DNA of 64,000 nucleotides from JAYFQE01 sp034927345 (GTDB taxonomy: Bacteria > Bacillota > Clostridia > Saccharofermentanales > UBA5734): positions 62,001-126,000 of the forward strand of contig JAYFQE010000021.1 of NCBI GenBank assembly GCA_034927345.1. Reading direction: 5' to 3'. Below, one piece after another: positions 1 to 9,514 of this stretch (its first letter is position 1; each line of letters begins with the position of its first letter). Under the pieces are notes generated by a model. It saw only the letters and a list, made by a program, of their open reading frames with translations, was not told the DNA's origin and ran no database searches. The translations under genes and the position numbers were made by a program.

Positions 1-2
1 TA

Positions 3-2204
3 ATCGGCGGTAAAGCGCTGCGGAACTGGCAAAAGGTTACCGACCCGGCAATCTTGTGCCGCCTGGATCCGGAAGCCCGGGGACAGGTCCTGGTCTGCGA
101 TCTGAATAAAACCGGCATTTCCGCGTTAGGCGGATTGACCCGCCGCGGCTGGTTTGACAAGGTCTCCCCATCGCACGCGGAGCTCTTTCTCAACGGTGAG
201 CCGCTGGACCTCGCCCAGTACCCCAAAAAGGGACAATACCTGACCATTTCCGGATATGAACGGGAGATCGTCAATGAGTGCGAGCAGAGGATCGGCGATC
301 CGGAAGCCAGTTTATTTTATCAAGACGCGCGTCCCGGTAAATGGCAGGTTCAGCCGGATCTCTGGGCTCATGGCTACTGGTGTTGGGATTGGGCGAATTC
401 TTATGAACATGTAACGGCCTTCGATTCCGAAAAAGGTTCGATCCGTCTGGGCGATATCCCCAAAGACCAAATCCGGGGCTTTAACCCTGGACAGCGGTTT
501 TGTTTTCTCAATCTCCTGGAAGAAGTCAATCAACCCGGGTCTTACTATATCGACCGCCAGACGAACCAGGCTTACCTATATCCCCCGCTGCAAGATCCAA
601 TGAACGATCCGCAAACCGAGCTGATCATCTCTTTGCTAGATGAACCGCTGATCCAATTGCAGGGCTGTGAGCATATCACGATCCAGGACGTTGAATTTTC
701 CTGTGTCCGCGGTCATGCGGTCAGTATCCAAGGCGGCCGTCAGGTCTGTCTCGACAACTGTGTTTTGAAGAACATTGGCAATACGGCAGTCGAATTGATC
801 GAAGGATCGGAACATACCGTGCAAAATTGCACGATTTATCATTGCGGCGACGGCGGCATCCGGGCCTTCGGCGGTGACCGTTTGACCCTGGAGCCGGCTG
901 GATTCCGTTTTTTGAACAATCACATCTACCAGATTGCCACCTGGAGCCGCTGTTATAAACCCGGCATCCTGGCCATGGGCGTCGGCATGACCATCAGCCA
1001 TAATCTGATTCATGATTGCCCGCATTCCGCCGTTTTGTTTGGCGGCAACGATATACTGATCACGGACAACGAAATATACCGGGTTTGTCTGGAGAGCGGC
1101 GATGCCGGCGCGATTTACGCCGGGCGCGATGTAACCTTCCGCGGCAATCAGGTCAGCCACAACTTTATTCATCATCTGGGCGGCGTCGGCATGGGTACGA
1201 TGGGCATCTATAATGATGATGTTCTCAGCGGCACGGTCATGGAGAATAATTTCTTCTACGAAGTTGGCCGCGCCGTCATGCTCGGCGGCGGCGTCGATTT
1301 TATCGTCCGGAACAATGTCTTCGTTAAGTGCTATCCGGCCATTGCCCTGGATTGCCGCGGCGCGCATACAGCCTTCTTTTGGGGCGTCGTTTATGAGCAG
1401 CAGCGGCAGATATTGTACAACGGGCGCCAATCTTTCCTAAAGCCTAATGACGATCGTATTCGGTTGGATTGCACCAAAAGCCCCTATATTGATCGTTATC
1501 CCGAGCTTGGCCGGCTGGCGGAGATGTATGAAAGCGGCCGGCAGCTCAAGGCTTCCGCGGTTATCAGCAACAATATCTTCTGCACCCGGCCGGCATTCCG
1601 CTATACTTATGCCCGGCGTGAAGGCGGTTATGAGCGCATGCTGGATTGCGGCGAGCCGGTCCAATTAACCGACGCCCAAATGAGCGAGTTGTTCGATATG
1701 CGGCACATCGTCCGGCCGACCTGGTCCGCCGGCAAAGGCGACTGGCGCTTTACCGATAATTTCACGGCTTTCCCGGAGGACTTCCGGGACGCCGAATGGG
1801 CGGATATCGAGGTCAAGCCGGACTCCCAGGCATTCGAATACGGCTACACGGCAGTTTCCTTCCAGAATATCGGCCTGCAGGAATCCGAAAGAGTCTGTAA
1901 TCCGATCGATGTGCAGACCAGCCTGACTTATCCATATCGGGGAACCGACCGGCCGCTGACGCTGGGCATACGCAACCGCATGCCTGTCCCGGTCCATGGC
2001 GAGATCCGCCTGGTGTCGGATAATCCGAAAGTCAGCTTGTCGGCTGAACAGATCTCATTCGATCTGGCCGCTTATGAAGAGCGCGCTATTCTGGTCGGGG
2101 ATCTCGGCCGGGAGGAAGTATTTACCGTCGAAGCCCAGGGCGTTACGCCGGGCGTCAGACCCGCCCGGGCCGTCAATCTGATGGGCCGGTGGAAAAGATT
2201 TTAG
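3..2204 (+). CDS. Right-handed beta-helix protein, probable glycoside hydrolase (5' end outside window)
   Basis: The reading frame is open to the left edge, so the start lies upstream and the TTG at 54 is unlikely to be the real start. The visible opening contains a W-x-x-V-T-D-P-A motif and an R-G-x-V-x-x-x-D-L-type stretch, which from memory are common in large beta-helix enzymes of the GH141-like type. The middle part, roughly residues 190-460 of the visible protein, is a series of parallel beta-helix coils rich in N-N and I-x-N, with phrases such as SHNLIHDC and ITDNEIYRV. A C-terminal beta-sandwich-like region follows. It is likely a polysaccharide-cleaving or side-chain-removing enzyme. 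It ends 12 bases before the next gene's start, so the two are probably co-transcribed. The fold call is firm; the exact family and substrate are inference. Confidence 0.75.
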   Translation: MGGKALRNWQKVTDPAILCRLDPEARGQVLVCDLNKTGISALGGLTRRGWFDKVSPSHAELFLNGEPLDLAQYPKKGQYLTISGYEREIVNECEQRIGDPEASLFYQDARPGKWQVQPDLWAHGYWCWDWANSYEHVTAFDSEKGSIRLGDIPKDQIRGFNPGQRFCFLNLLEEVNQPGSYYIDRQTNQAYLYPPLQDPMNDPQTELIISLLDEPLIQLQGCEHITIQDVEFSCVRGHAVSIQGGRQVCLDNCVLKNIGNTAVELIEGSEHTVQNCTIYHCGDGGIRAFGGDRLTLEPAGFRFLNNHIYQIATWSRCYKPGILAMGVGMTISHNLIHDCPHSAVLFGGNDILITDNEIYRVCLESGDAGAIYAGRDVTFRGNQVSHNFIHHLGGVGMGTMGIYNDDVLSGTVMENNFFYEVGRAVMLGGGVDFIVRNNVFVKCYPAIALDCRGAHTAFFWGVVYEQQRQILYNGRQSFLKPNDDRIRLDCTKSPYIDRYPELGRLAEMYESGRQLKASAVISNNIFCTRPAFRYTYARREGGYERMLDCGEPVQLTDAQMSELFDMRHIVRPTWSAGKGDWRFTDNFTAFPEDFRDAEWADIEVKPDSQAFEYGYTAVSFQNIGLQESERVCNPIDVQTSLTYPYRGTDRPLTLGIRNRMPVPVHGEIRLVSDNPKVSLSAEQISFDLAAYEERAILVGDLGREEVFTVEAQGVTPGVRPARAVNLMGRWKRF

Positions 2205-2216
2205 GAGTTGATCATC

Positions 2217-3437
2217 TTGAAGCAGCAAGTCTCAAAAGAACAGGTCAATACGCGCTATGAAGCCGTTTTGGAGCGGATCCGGACCCTGCACGTCAAAACA
2301 TTTCAGGGTCATCCGACACCGTTGTTCCTGATTTCCAATGCTTATCCGGGAGTCTGGCTCGAACATGCCTACGACGCTGTTTGTTATGCGAATTTCGACT
2401 CATCCATGGCGTCGCTGGCACAATCTCAGGTCGAGTTGTTTCTCAACAACCAAAAACCGGACGGCCAGCTGCCCTGTTTTGTTCTGGACGAATCAAATCC
2501 GAATGTTAAAGCCTATGGCCGTCTGATCGGCTATGGCCAGCTGCAGGAGTGCGTTTCTTTTGCCCGCCTTTGCCTGGAAGCTTATGAGCTGACGCAGGAC
2601 CGGCAGTTCCTGGAGCGCGCTTACGCCGGATGCCGGCTGTGGGACGACTGGCTGGTCCGTTACCGGACGACCCTGCAAACCGGCCTGATCGAGCTGTTCT
2701 GCGAATTTGACAGCGGTCATGACAACAGCCCGCGTTTTACCGGCATTTCCGGAAAAGGCTGCCCCGGCGGGGATGCCCGGGTCTGTAATCCGGAGCCTTT
2801 TATGCCGTTGCTGGCGCCGGATGTCAACGCCGTCGTATTCGGCTCGCGCATGGCGCTGGCCCGAATGGCTGAAATTCTCGGTCAACCGGGCGATGCCGCG
2901 GCATGGCGGCAAAAAGCCGACGCGATCTACCAGGCTCTGCTGACGCACTGTTATGACCCGGAAGATCAATTTTTCTACGATGTTGACCGTTACGGCCAGT
3001 TCCGGAAATACCGCTCGATCCATATTGTCAATCTGTTCCAGGAGCATGTTCTGCCCCAGCCTCTGGCTGACATTATCTATAACCGATATTTACGCAATCC
3101 GTCCGAATTCTGGACGGCCTATCCCTTCCCGTCCCTTTCCGCGGCCGATCCGGAATTCAAACAGGAGTCCGACGGCAATGATTGGGGGTTCTATTCGCAA
3201 GGGCTGACCGCTTTGCGGGCGCTTCGCTGGATGGATTATTATGGCAAGGGCGCCGATCTGGAGATCCTGATGCAAGCCTGGGTTCGCTCACTGACCCTTG
3301 CTGAAGACCGTCTATTCACTCAAGAACTTCATCCGCTGACCGGAGAACCAAGCCGCTCATCCAGTTGGTATTCCAGCGTCATGCTGTTTTACCTGCATGC
3401 CGTCCGGCGGTTGGGCCTGCTTGATCCACCCCGTTAA
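2217..3437 (+). CDS. (alpha/alpha)6-barrel glycosidase-like protein
   Basis: About 406 residues with the helix-rich pattern of six-hairpin glycosidases: QLPCFVLDE, a long helix with LQECVSFARLCLEAYE, EFDSGHDNSPRF, and a C-terminal GNDWGFYSQGLTALRAL. This resembles the MGH1/GH63-like or amylo-alpha-1,6-glucosidase-like catalytic barrel. Candidate acids lie in the EFDSGHDNSP region and near SDGNDW, but I cannot assign them firmly. I chose the TTG at 2217 because the AGGAG at 2203-2207 then sits 9 bases upstream; the in-frame TTG at 2208 would touch it. No signal peptide is visible, so it should act in the cytoplasm on imported oligosaccharides. It lies between two beta-helix genes in one transcription unit. 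Substrate unknown. Confidence 0.75.
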   Translation: MKQQVSKEQVNTRYEAVLERIRTLHVKTFQGHPTPLFLISNAYPGVWLEHAYDAVCYANFDSSMASLAQSQVELFLNNQKPDGQLPCFVLDESNPNVKAYGRLIGYGQLQECVSFARLCLEAYELTQDRQFLERAYAGCRLWDDWLVRYRTTLQTGLIELFCEFDSGHDNSPRFTGISGKGCPGGDARVCNPEPFMPLLAPDVNAVVFGSRMALARMAEILGQPGDAAAWRQKADAIYQALLTHCYDPEDQFFYDVDRYGQFRKYRSIHIVNLFQEHVLPQPLADIIYNRYLRNPSEFWTAYPFPSLSAADPEFKQESDGNDWGFYSQGLTALRALRWMDYYGKGADLEILMQAWVRSLTLAEDRLFTQELHPLTGEPSRSSSWYSSVMLFYLHAVRRLGLLDPPR

Positions 3438-3472
3438 TCTACGTGATAAACCATTCCGGGAGGATACTTGCG

Positions 3473-5590
3473 ATGAATGTCTTTTGGCAAAACTCGAAAC
3501 TGCTTGTAAAAAAATCCACGGTCTTTCCAGCGCCTTATCTGCACAAAAAGCAAACGGATTTCGTTATTTTTCGATACCTGTCCGACGGTTTGTTGACTGT
3601 GGTTTACGAGCAGGAACCGCAATCGGTCCTTGTTCGTCCCCTTTCTCTCGGCATCCGGCCAGAGCTGGACAAGAACAAGGTGACCGTCCGCCTGGACCGG
3701 CCGTGCAATTTTTCTGTAGAAATCAACGGCGGCACCGATGACGCCTTACTGGTCTTTGCCGGCGGCGCCGATCAGGTCGACCGGGCCGGTTATGAGCATA
3801 TGATTTATTTCCCGGCAGGCGGACAAAATGCCGGAATCATTGAAATCGGACAGGACAACACCCTGATCTATCTGGAGGAAGGCGCGCACGTCCACGGCAA
3901 GATCCTGGCCGAAAATAAAAGGCATCTGGCCTTAGCCGGCCTTGGTGTTTTGTCGATGGAAAACTATGAGCATGATAGAAAACAATGGCAGCACGCGCTG
4001 GACTTTCGCTTTTGCTCGGATCTGACAATAGAAAATATAACCGTCACCGACAGCTGCAGTTGGAGCTGCCGGGTCTTTGGCTGCGAGAATGTCCATATCG
4101 CCAATCTGAAGATCATCGGACAGCGCGGGAACTCGGATGGCATCGATATCTGCGGATCCCGGGACATTTTAGTTGAAGGCTGTTTCACCAGAGTCTGGGA
4201 TGACTCCCTGGTCGTCAAGGCTTTTGACACCGGCGACATGACTCGGGCGGTTTTCCGGAATTGCGTGCTGTGGAATGACTTTGCCCGGCCGATCGAAGTC
4301 GGCGTCGAATTGCGGGCTGATAAAGTCCACGACATTCGCTTCGAGAACATCGACATCCTCCATTCGCCAACCGGGTATCCGCTGATGGGGATCCACCATG
4401 GCGACCGGGCAGATGTTTCAGATATCCATTTCGAGAACATCCGGATTGAAGACACGCCGGGCGCCCAGCTGTTCGACATCCGGATCACGGATTCCGTCTG
4501 GAATACCGACCAGGCGAAAGGCGGAATTCATGATATTTATTTCAAGAATATTGCTGTCCTCGAACCGATGCCGGTCTCCTTTGCCAAATCGCGTATCCAA
4601 GGTTATAACGCAAAAACTATGGTCAAAAATGTCACGCTCGACAATATCCGCCTGAACGGCTGCGCAGCCCGCAATGCAGAAGAATGCGGCCTGGAGGTTA
4701 TGGATGATGTGGACGGGGTTCGCTTTATTGCCGCGGAAGGACCCTTCATCGAACTGGTCCGGGCGAAGCTCGAGCCGTTCGGCGAGATTCTGGAGCGAGC
4801 CGACGGCATGACGGAGCGGCTTTTTCGGCTTCGGTTGACGAACACCGGCGCCGCGCCCCGGACTTTATCCTGTCAATTCAAACTGTCGCCATCCGGCCGC
4901 GCGTATTGTGAACCGTCCGACTTAACTTTGATTCTTGCCGGCCAGGAAACAATCAGTCAGGACTTGCGTGTGATCTGCCCCCCAGGTAAATTTTGTCTGC
5001 ATGTTGAATCCTCCGACCCCGGACTGGCGACGGATTGGCAGTTTTTTGAATCAGATCTGAAACTCGGCCGGGAAATCGACCGGGCGCCGATTCTCAGCGC
5101 GGTCAATTGCCGGCGGGAGAAAGCCGGCGATTTACAGCTGGCCTGCCGGGACGGCAGTCTGATCATCCGGTCCGAATCGCTGAAAGGCAGCGGTATTGTG
5201 CTTTATACAGCTAAACCAGTGCCGACGGCGATGGGACAGGTCGTTTTTTCGGTCGAAGAGACTGACAACGGTCTCGCTCCGGCCATCATCAACGGCAGGC
5301 ATGGACTGGAACCGGCGCCGCAGCTCCGCTGTCCGGCCGAGATATCGTATGTCTTCAAGAATGAACCCAAAGCAGAGAAAATCACCCGCCTGGCTATTGC
5401 CGACAAGATCAACGGCCTCAGTATCGTACCTCTCGCCTTATTGGGGCTGGAGCCGGATACCCGGGAATTCTGGCTTGAGATTGAATTGATAACGGACATC
5501 CCCAAACGGTATCCGTTTTGCTTGTTCGGATCCCAGGTGCCGGATACGATCTGCCATATGTTTGCGCGAGCCGTTGTCGCCGAAGCGTGA
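3473..5590 (+). CDS. GH28-like beta-helix protein
   Basis: About 705 residues. Residues 80-420 form a beta-helix with the polygalacturonase-like signature NSDGID (N220, D222) followed about 20 residues later by WDDS (D243, D244), the usual general-acid/base pair of GH28. The later GHG and RIK motifs of classical polygalacturonases are not evident, so it may be a divergent GH28 member or a related beta-helix family. The last 270 residues look like beta-sandwich modules. GGGAGGA at 3458-3464 fixes the ATG at 3473 rather than an upstream in-frame codon at 3443. No signal peptide is visible, unlike secreted pectinases, which fits intracellular processing. Probably in the same operon as the two genes before it. 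Confidence 0.75.
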   Translation: MNVFWQNSKLLVKKSTVFPAPYLHKKQTDFVIFRYLSDGLLTVVYEQEPQSVLVRPLSLGIRPELDKNKVTVRLDRPCNFSVEINGGTDDALLVFAGGADQVDRAGYEHMIYFPAGGQNAGIIEIGQDNTLIYLEEGAHVHGKILAENKRHLALAGLGVLSMENYEHDRKQWQHALDFRFCSDLTIENITVTDSCSWSCRVFGCENVHIANLKIIGQRGNSDGIDICGSRDILVEGCFTRVWDDSLVVKAFDTGDMTRAVFRNCVLWNDFARPIEVGVELRADKVHDIRFENIDILHSPTGYPLMGIHHGDRADVSDIHFENIRIEDTPGAQLFDIRITDSVWNTDQAKGGIHDIYFKNIAVLEPMPVSFAKSRIQGYNAKTMVKNVTLDNIRLNGCAARNAEECGLEVMDDVDGVRFIAAEGPFIELVRAKLEPFGEILERADGMTERLFRLRLTNTGAAPRTLSCQFKLSPSGRAYCEPSDLTLILAGQETISQDLRVICPPGKFCLHVESSDPGLATDWQFFESDLKLGREIDRAPILSAVNCRREKAGDLQLACRDGSLIIRSESLKGSGIVLYTAKPVPTAMGQVVFSVEETDNGLAPAIINGRHGLEPAPQLRCPAEISYVFKNEPKAEKITRLAIADKINGLSIVPLALLGLEPDTREFWLEIELITDIPKRYPFCLFGSQVPDTICHMFARAVVAEA

Positions 5591-5691
5591 AACGCGGATA
5601 TTGCAACAGGGCTGTAGAAACCGTTTAAGACTCCTTCGGTCTTCAAGAAAATGCCCGGCCGAAGCAAGAGCATAAACGCCTAAAAAATCAT

Positions 5692-5717
5692 AGTTTGTGC
5701 TATCGATAGCACAAACT
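5692..5717. promoter_or_regulatory. Perfect 26-bp palindrome upstream of the AAA/DUF4143 gene
   Basis: The left arm AGTTTGTGCTATC (5692-5704) is followed without a spacer by its exact reverse complement (5705-5717). A further copy of the half-site TTTGTGCTA lies at 5733-5741, between the palindrome and the ribosome-binding site of the next gene. The symmetry and position suggest a dimeric regulator's operator, possibly autoregulatory. It could also form a cruciform or an RNA hairpin, but there is no T-run, so it is not a normal terminator. Confidence 0.6.
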
Positions 5718-5764
5718 TGAAAACATTTCATTTTTGTGCTACGCTGGCTGCGGAGGTGATTTTC

Positions 5765-7081
5765 ATGCAGAAAAACGCAGGAGCATTGCGTAGCCGTGAT
5801 TTATATTTAAACCGTTTGATTGCGTTTCAAGATACGGAGCCGGTTAAAATTATTACCGGCATTCGGCGCTGCGGAAAATCAAGCTTGATGAAGTTGATGG
5901 CTCGCCATCTGCGTGAAACCGGCGTAACAGATGAGCAGATCATTGAGGTCAATTTTGAGTCGATGGACTTTCACCGGATGTCTGTCGATGAACTCTATCG
6001 GTATGTGAAGGAACATTTACCTGATGGCAAACGTGTTTACCTGTTTTTCGATGAAATCCAACGCATAGAGCAATGGCAGGATGCAGTCAATTCCTTCCGT
6101 GTGGACTTTGACTGCGACATCTATGTGACAGGTTCCAATGCCTATTTGCTTTCCTCTGAATACGCCACTTATCTGGCGGGGCGAAGCGTGGAAATCAAAA
6201 TGCTGCCGCTGTCTTTCAAGGAGTTTTTGGATTTTCACGGGTATACGGTCAAGGAGAGCAAAAGTCCTGCCGGCGGATTGCGCAAGCGAATTCATCATGC
6301 GGATGGCGAAAGTTACGAACCGCAGGAACTGCTGGATGCCTATATGCGTTACGGCGGAATGCCCGGAATTGCCGATGTGGGTCTGGATATCGATAAGACG
6401 CTGACTCTTTTGGACGGTATCTATTCAACTGTCGTTGTCCGCGATATTCTTGAACGGGATCGCCGCCGCGGGCAAAGACAGATCACCGATCCGGATCTTC
6501 TGCGGAAAATCATTATGTTTCTTGCGGACAATATTGGCAACAGCACGTCTATCACTTCCATCAATGATACGCTGGTAAACGAAAAACTGCTCGACCAGAA
6601 ACGGAAAGGCAGTCCTTCTGTCCACACGATTCAAGCGTATGTAGGCGCGTTGTTGGAGTCCTATGTGTTCTATGAAATCAAGCGTTTTGATATCAAGGGC
6701 AGGGAGTATCTCCGAACCCTCGGAAAGTATTATATCGTCGATATCGGACTGCGTAATTATCTGCTGGGATTCCGCGATATGGACATCGGTCATATCATTG
6801 AAAACATCGTGTACTTTGAGCTGCTTCGCCGTGGTTATGATGTGGCCATCGGAAAGGTTGACAGAAAAGAAGTAGACTTCATTGCCACCCATGCGGAGGG
6901 AAAAAAGTATATTCAGGTAACCGAGTCCATGAACGAACCCGCTACACGCGAGCGAGAGCTTGCTCCCTTGCGTATGATCCGTGACAACTACGAAAAAATT
7001 GTCATCGCAGGGAGCTGCGATAATCCTATAACACAGGACGGCATCAAAATTGAAAAGCTGACCGACTTTCTGCTGGCGTAA
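5765..7081 (+). CDS. AAA family ATPase with C-terminal DUF4143 domain
   Basis: About 438 residues. A P-loop (GIRRCGKSSLMK, near residues 32-43) and a Walker B-like stretch (VYLFFDEIQ) form an AAA_14 ATPase. The C-terminal half carries the DUF4143 nuclease-like pattern ending in IGKVDRKEVDFIA, which resembles the E-x-D-F core of PD-(D/E)xK folds. Proteins of this architecture are common, sporadic and often mobile in Clostridia and archaea; their function is not settled. GGAGGTGAT at 5752-5760 sets the ATG at 5765. Codon use looks somewhat more AT-rich than the neighbouring glycosidase genes, and the gene interrupts a sugar cluster on the same strand, both consistent with insertion by transfer. 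Family assignment is strong; role unknown. Confidence 0.85.
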   Translation: MQKNAGALRSRDLYLNRLIAFQDTEPVKIITGIRRCGKSSLMKLMARHLRETGVTDEQIIEVNFESMDFHRMSVDELYRYVKEHLPDGKRVYLFFDEIQRIEQWQDAVNSFRVDFDCDIYVTGSNAYLLSSEYATYLAGRSVEIKMLPLSFKEFLDFHGYTVKESKSPAGGLRKRIHHADGESYEPQELLDAYMRYGGMPGIADVGLDIDKTLTLLDGIYSTVVVRDILERDRRRGQRQITDPDLLRKIIMFLADNIGNSTSITSINDTLVNEKLLDQKRKGSPSVHTIQAYVGALLESYVFYEIKRFDIKGREYLRTLGKYYIVDIGLRNYLLGFRDMDIGHIIENIVYFELLRRGYDVAIGKVDRKEVDFIATHAEGKKYIQVTESMNEPATRERELAPLRMIRDNYEKIVIAGSCDNPITQDGIKIEKLTDFLLA

Positions 7082-7125
7082 GACTCATCGTTGAAATATG
7101 GGGCTCGCATTTACATCAGCTGTTG

Positions 7126-7131
7126 TATAAT
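7126..7131 (+). promoter_or_regulatory. Possible -10 element (TATAAT)
   Basis: A perfect TATAAT lies 57 bases upstream of the oxidoreductase start at 7188. No convincing -35 box sits 16-18 bases before it, so this is only a candidate promoter. Confidence 0.3.
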
Positions 7132-7187
7132 AATAAAAGCATTGCGCTTGATGCGCAGAAGAAACAGATTAGGTAAGGAGAATGAAC

Positions 7188-8339
7188 ATGGTTAAAGCAG
7201 GTGATGAGGTCCTTAATCAGTTCGAGCAAGTTAAAGAAACAGCGGCTGCCGTGAACCCGGCCAAAAAACTCAAGGTTGGCATTATCGGCACAGGTTGGAT
7301 CGCGGAATCCCATGTCATGTCATATAAGAACATGCCGGATGTGGATATCGTGGCCGGCGCCGATCTGATCCCTGGCAAGGCAGAGGCTTTTTTCGAGAAA
7401 TATGGCGTGGCCGGCGTTCGCTGCTACCCGAACCATAAAGCGATGCTGGAAGCGGAAGAACTGGATGCGGTCAGCGTCTGCACCTATAACGCCGCCCATG
7501 CGGTCTGTACAATCGACGCCCTGAATAAAGGCGTTCCTGTTTTACTGGAAAAGCCGATGTGCGTCACGTTGGAAGAAGCCCTGGACATTATGCGTGCGGA
7601 AAAGAAGAGCGGCAAGATCCTGTCCATTGGATTCCAGCCCCGCTTCGACGCCAACATGCAGATGATCAAGAAGATCGTCGAATCCGGCGAACTCGGCGAA
7701 ATATATTACATTCAAACCGGTGGCGGCCGTCGCCGCGGCATCCCCAACAGTACCTTTATTGAAAAATCAACAGCAGGCATCGGCGCTCTGGGCGATATCG
7801 GCTGCTATTCGCTCGATATGGTCCTGAACGCGATCGGCTATCCGAAACCGCTTACCGTATCCGCTTATACCTCCGACTTTTTCGGCAAGAGCTACACCTA
7901 TTCATTGCCCGAAAACGCTTCGCGTTTCAGCGTCGACGATTTCGCGGCAGCCTTTATCCGTCTCGAAGGCGGTATAATCCTCGATTTCCGGATAGCCTGG
8001 GCCATGCATCTGGATACTCCGGGCGACACCATCATCCTGGGCAAAAAAGCCGGTTTGCGCATCCCTTCAACCGATTGCTGGAATGGCAGCGTCGGCGGCC
8101 CGATGAAAATTTATCATGATGTCGCCGGCAAACAGGTCGAAACCGTGATCCCGATCATCGAAAACAAGGGGCCCGGACTGTTTGACAAGAAAATCCGTTC
8201 GTTCCTGGACGCCATCATCAACAACGGCAAATCTCCGGTGCCGTCAAGCCAGATCCTTTACAATCAAGCCATCCTGGACGGTATTTCCCGTTCTGCGAAG
8301 GTCAACAGGGAGATCGAGATCGTCATTCCGGAGATCTGA
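7188..8339 (+). CDS. Gfo/Idh/MocA-family oxidoreductase
   Basis: NAD(P)-dependent sugar or inositol dehydrogenase-type protein of 383 residues. The nucleotide-binding motif GIIGTG (31-36) follows an unusual N-terminal extension of about 28 residues, and the family's EKP motif is at 121-123. In the motif G-D-I-G-C-Y-S-L-D (about 202-210) the position often held by the catalytic His is Tyr207, so its chemistry may differ from classical myo-inositol dehydrogenases. AAGGAG at 7175-7180 supports the ATG at 7188 over the ATG at 7182, which would be too close. A strong terminator follows. The neighbouring glycosidases suggest it oxidises or epimerises a released sugar. The substrate cannot be read from the sequence. 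Confidence 0.85.
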   Translation: MVKAGDEVLNQFEQVKETAAAVNPAKKLKVGIIGTGWIAESHVMSYKNMPDVDIVAGADLIPGKAEAFFEKYGVAGVRCYPNHKAMLEAEELDAVSVCTYNAAHAVCTIDALNKGVPVLLEKPMCVTLEEALDIMRAEKKSGKILSIGFQPRFDANMQMIKKIVESGELGEIYYIQTGGGRRRGIPNSTFIEKSTAGIGALGDIGCYSLDMVLNAIGYPKPLTVSAYTSDFFGKSYTYSLPENASRFSVDDFAAAFIRLEGGIILDFRIAWAMHLDTPGDTIILGKKAGLRIPSTDCWNGSVGGPMKIYHDVAGKQVETVIPIIENKGPGLFDKKIRSFLDAIINNGKSPVPSSQILYNQAILDGISRSAKVNREIEIVIPEI

Positions 8340-8377
8340 TTGATCGATCCGCGAATAACGATTCCAAACAACCATCG

Positions 8378-8421
8378 AGGACACCGGCATGATTCTGCAA
8401 AGAACAGCCGGTGTCCTTTTT
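8378..8421 (+). terminator. Rho-independent terminator
   Basis: The 11-bp stem AGGACACCGGC / GCCGGTGTCCT (8378-8388 with 8407-8417) has an 18-base loop and is followed by a T-run. It ends the unit containing the first oxidoreductase. Confidence 0.85.
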
Positions 8422-8473
8422 GCTGCCGATACGTTAAAATAGAATCATCCTCATGAAAAGGAGGGCGAATAGG

Positions 8474-9490
8474 ATGAAGAAAACAGGATGGGGCATTATC
8501 GGCCCGGGCGGCATCGCCCATCGTTTCCTCAATGACCTGCCTCGCTGCAGGCAAGCCGACCTCGCGGCGGTCGCCTCACGATCGTACGACAGGGCGCGTA
8601 TCTTTGCCGATCAATATCATTTCCGGAAAAGCTATGGCAGCTATGATGAAATCCTCTTGGATCCGGCCGTCGATATCATTTATATCGCCACGCCCCATCC
8701 GCAGCATCATGATCTGGCGATCCGCTGCCTCAAAGCCGGCAAAGCCGTGCTTTGCGAGAAACCGGCGGCAGTCCATGCTGCGCAGATTCGTGAGATGATC
8801 GATTGCGCCCGCCAAAACAACGTATTTTTCATGGAAGCCATGTGGACCCGCTTCTTCCCGGTCAACCAACGCGTCAAAGCCCTGATCGACAGCGGCGCCT
8901 TAGGCGCGGTAACGTTGATCGAAGCTGATTTCGGCTTTGGCCGCTGGAATGCCGGGAAAGTCGACCATCCCGAGAATCGCCTGTATTCGCTTGATCTGGC
9001 CGGCGGCAGTTTGCTCGATGTCGGCGTTTATTGCGTTTCCTACGCGACCTGGCTGAAGGGAGAAAAACCGGCGGCTGTCAAGGCTTTGGCCACTAAGCTG
9101 GAAACCGGCGTCGACGGCATGACCGCCTGCCTTTTTCAGTATGCCGATGGAACGATGGCTGTTCTGCGTTCGAGTATCAGCCAGACAACCCGCCAGACCG
9201 CGATGATCTATTGTGAAAAGGCGACAATCGAAGTTCCGGATTTCTGGCATCCGGCCAAAGCCGTCATCCAATATGCGGACGGCAAGCGGCCGCCGGAAAC
9301 GATCGAAGATGATTATACGCGGGACGGATCCACCGGCTACCATTACGAAGCGGAAGCCGTCATGTCCTGTCTGGCCGAAGGCGCCGTTCAATGCCCGGTC
9401 ATGGATTGGCAACAATCGATTGAGATTATCGAACTGCTGGATCAGATTCGCGAGGAAACCGGTTTGCGTTATCCGTCGGATCATCCCTGA
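8474..9490 (+). CDS. Gfo/Idh/MocA-family oxidoreductase (dihydrodiol dehydrogenase-like)
   Basis: About 338 residues. The N-terminal Rossmann motif GIIGPGGIAH is followed by LCEKPAAVH (the EKP motif) and MEAMWTRFFP. The C-terminal catalytic region has GGSLLDVGVYCVSYATWL, the pattern of the dihydrodiol/D-xylose dehydrogenase-like branch, in which a Tyr takes the role of the catalytic residue. AAGGAGGG at 8458-8464 supports the ATG at 8474. It stands alone after a terminator and converges on the histidine kinase gene 24 bases downstream. It probably uses NAD(P) to oxidise a sugar or cyclic polyol in the cytoplasm. The exact substrate is not inferable. Confidence 0.85.
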   Translation: MKKTGWGIIGPGGIAHRFLNDLPRCRQADLAAVASRSYDRARIFADQYHFRKSYGSYDEILLDPAVDIIYIATPHPQHHDLAIRCLKAGKAVLCEKPAAVHAAQIREMIDCARQNNVFFMEAMWTRFFPVNQRVKALIDSGALGAVTLIEADFGFGRWNAGKVDHPENRLYSLDLAGGSLLDVGVYCVSYATWLKGEKPAAVKALATKLETGVDGMTACLFQYADGTMAVLRSSISQTTRQTAMIYCEKATIEVPDFWHPAKAVIQYADGKRPPETIEDDYTRDGSTGYHYEAEAVMSCLAEGAVQCPVMDWQQSIEIIELLDQIREETGLRYPSDHP

Positions 9491-9514
9491 AAGCCGGGCT
9501 GCCTTCAGAAGGCC

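Noticed and set aside
636..1430. 264-codon minus-strand frame inside the beta-helix gene
   Set aside because: It is fully antisense to a well-supported beta-helix frame, has no recognisable domain, and arises from codon bias.
9500..9514. Small palindrome GCCTTCAGAAGGC between converging genes as a terminator
   Set aside because: The stem is only 5 bp and there is no T-run on either strand.
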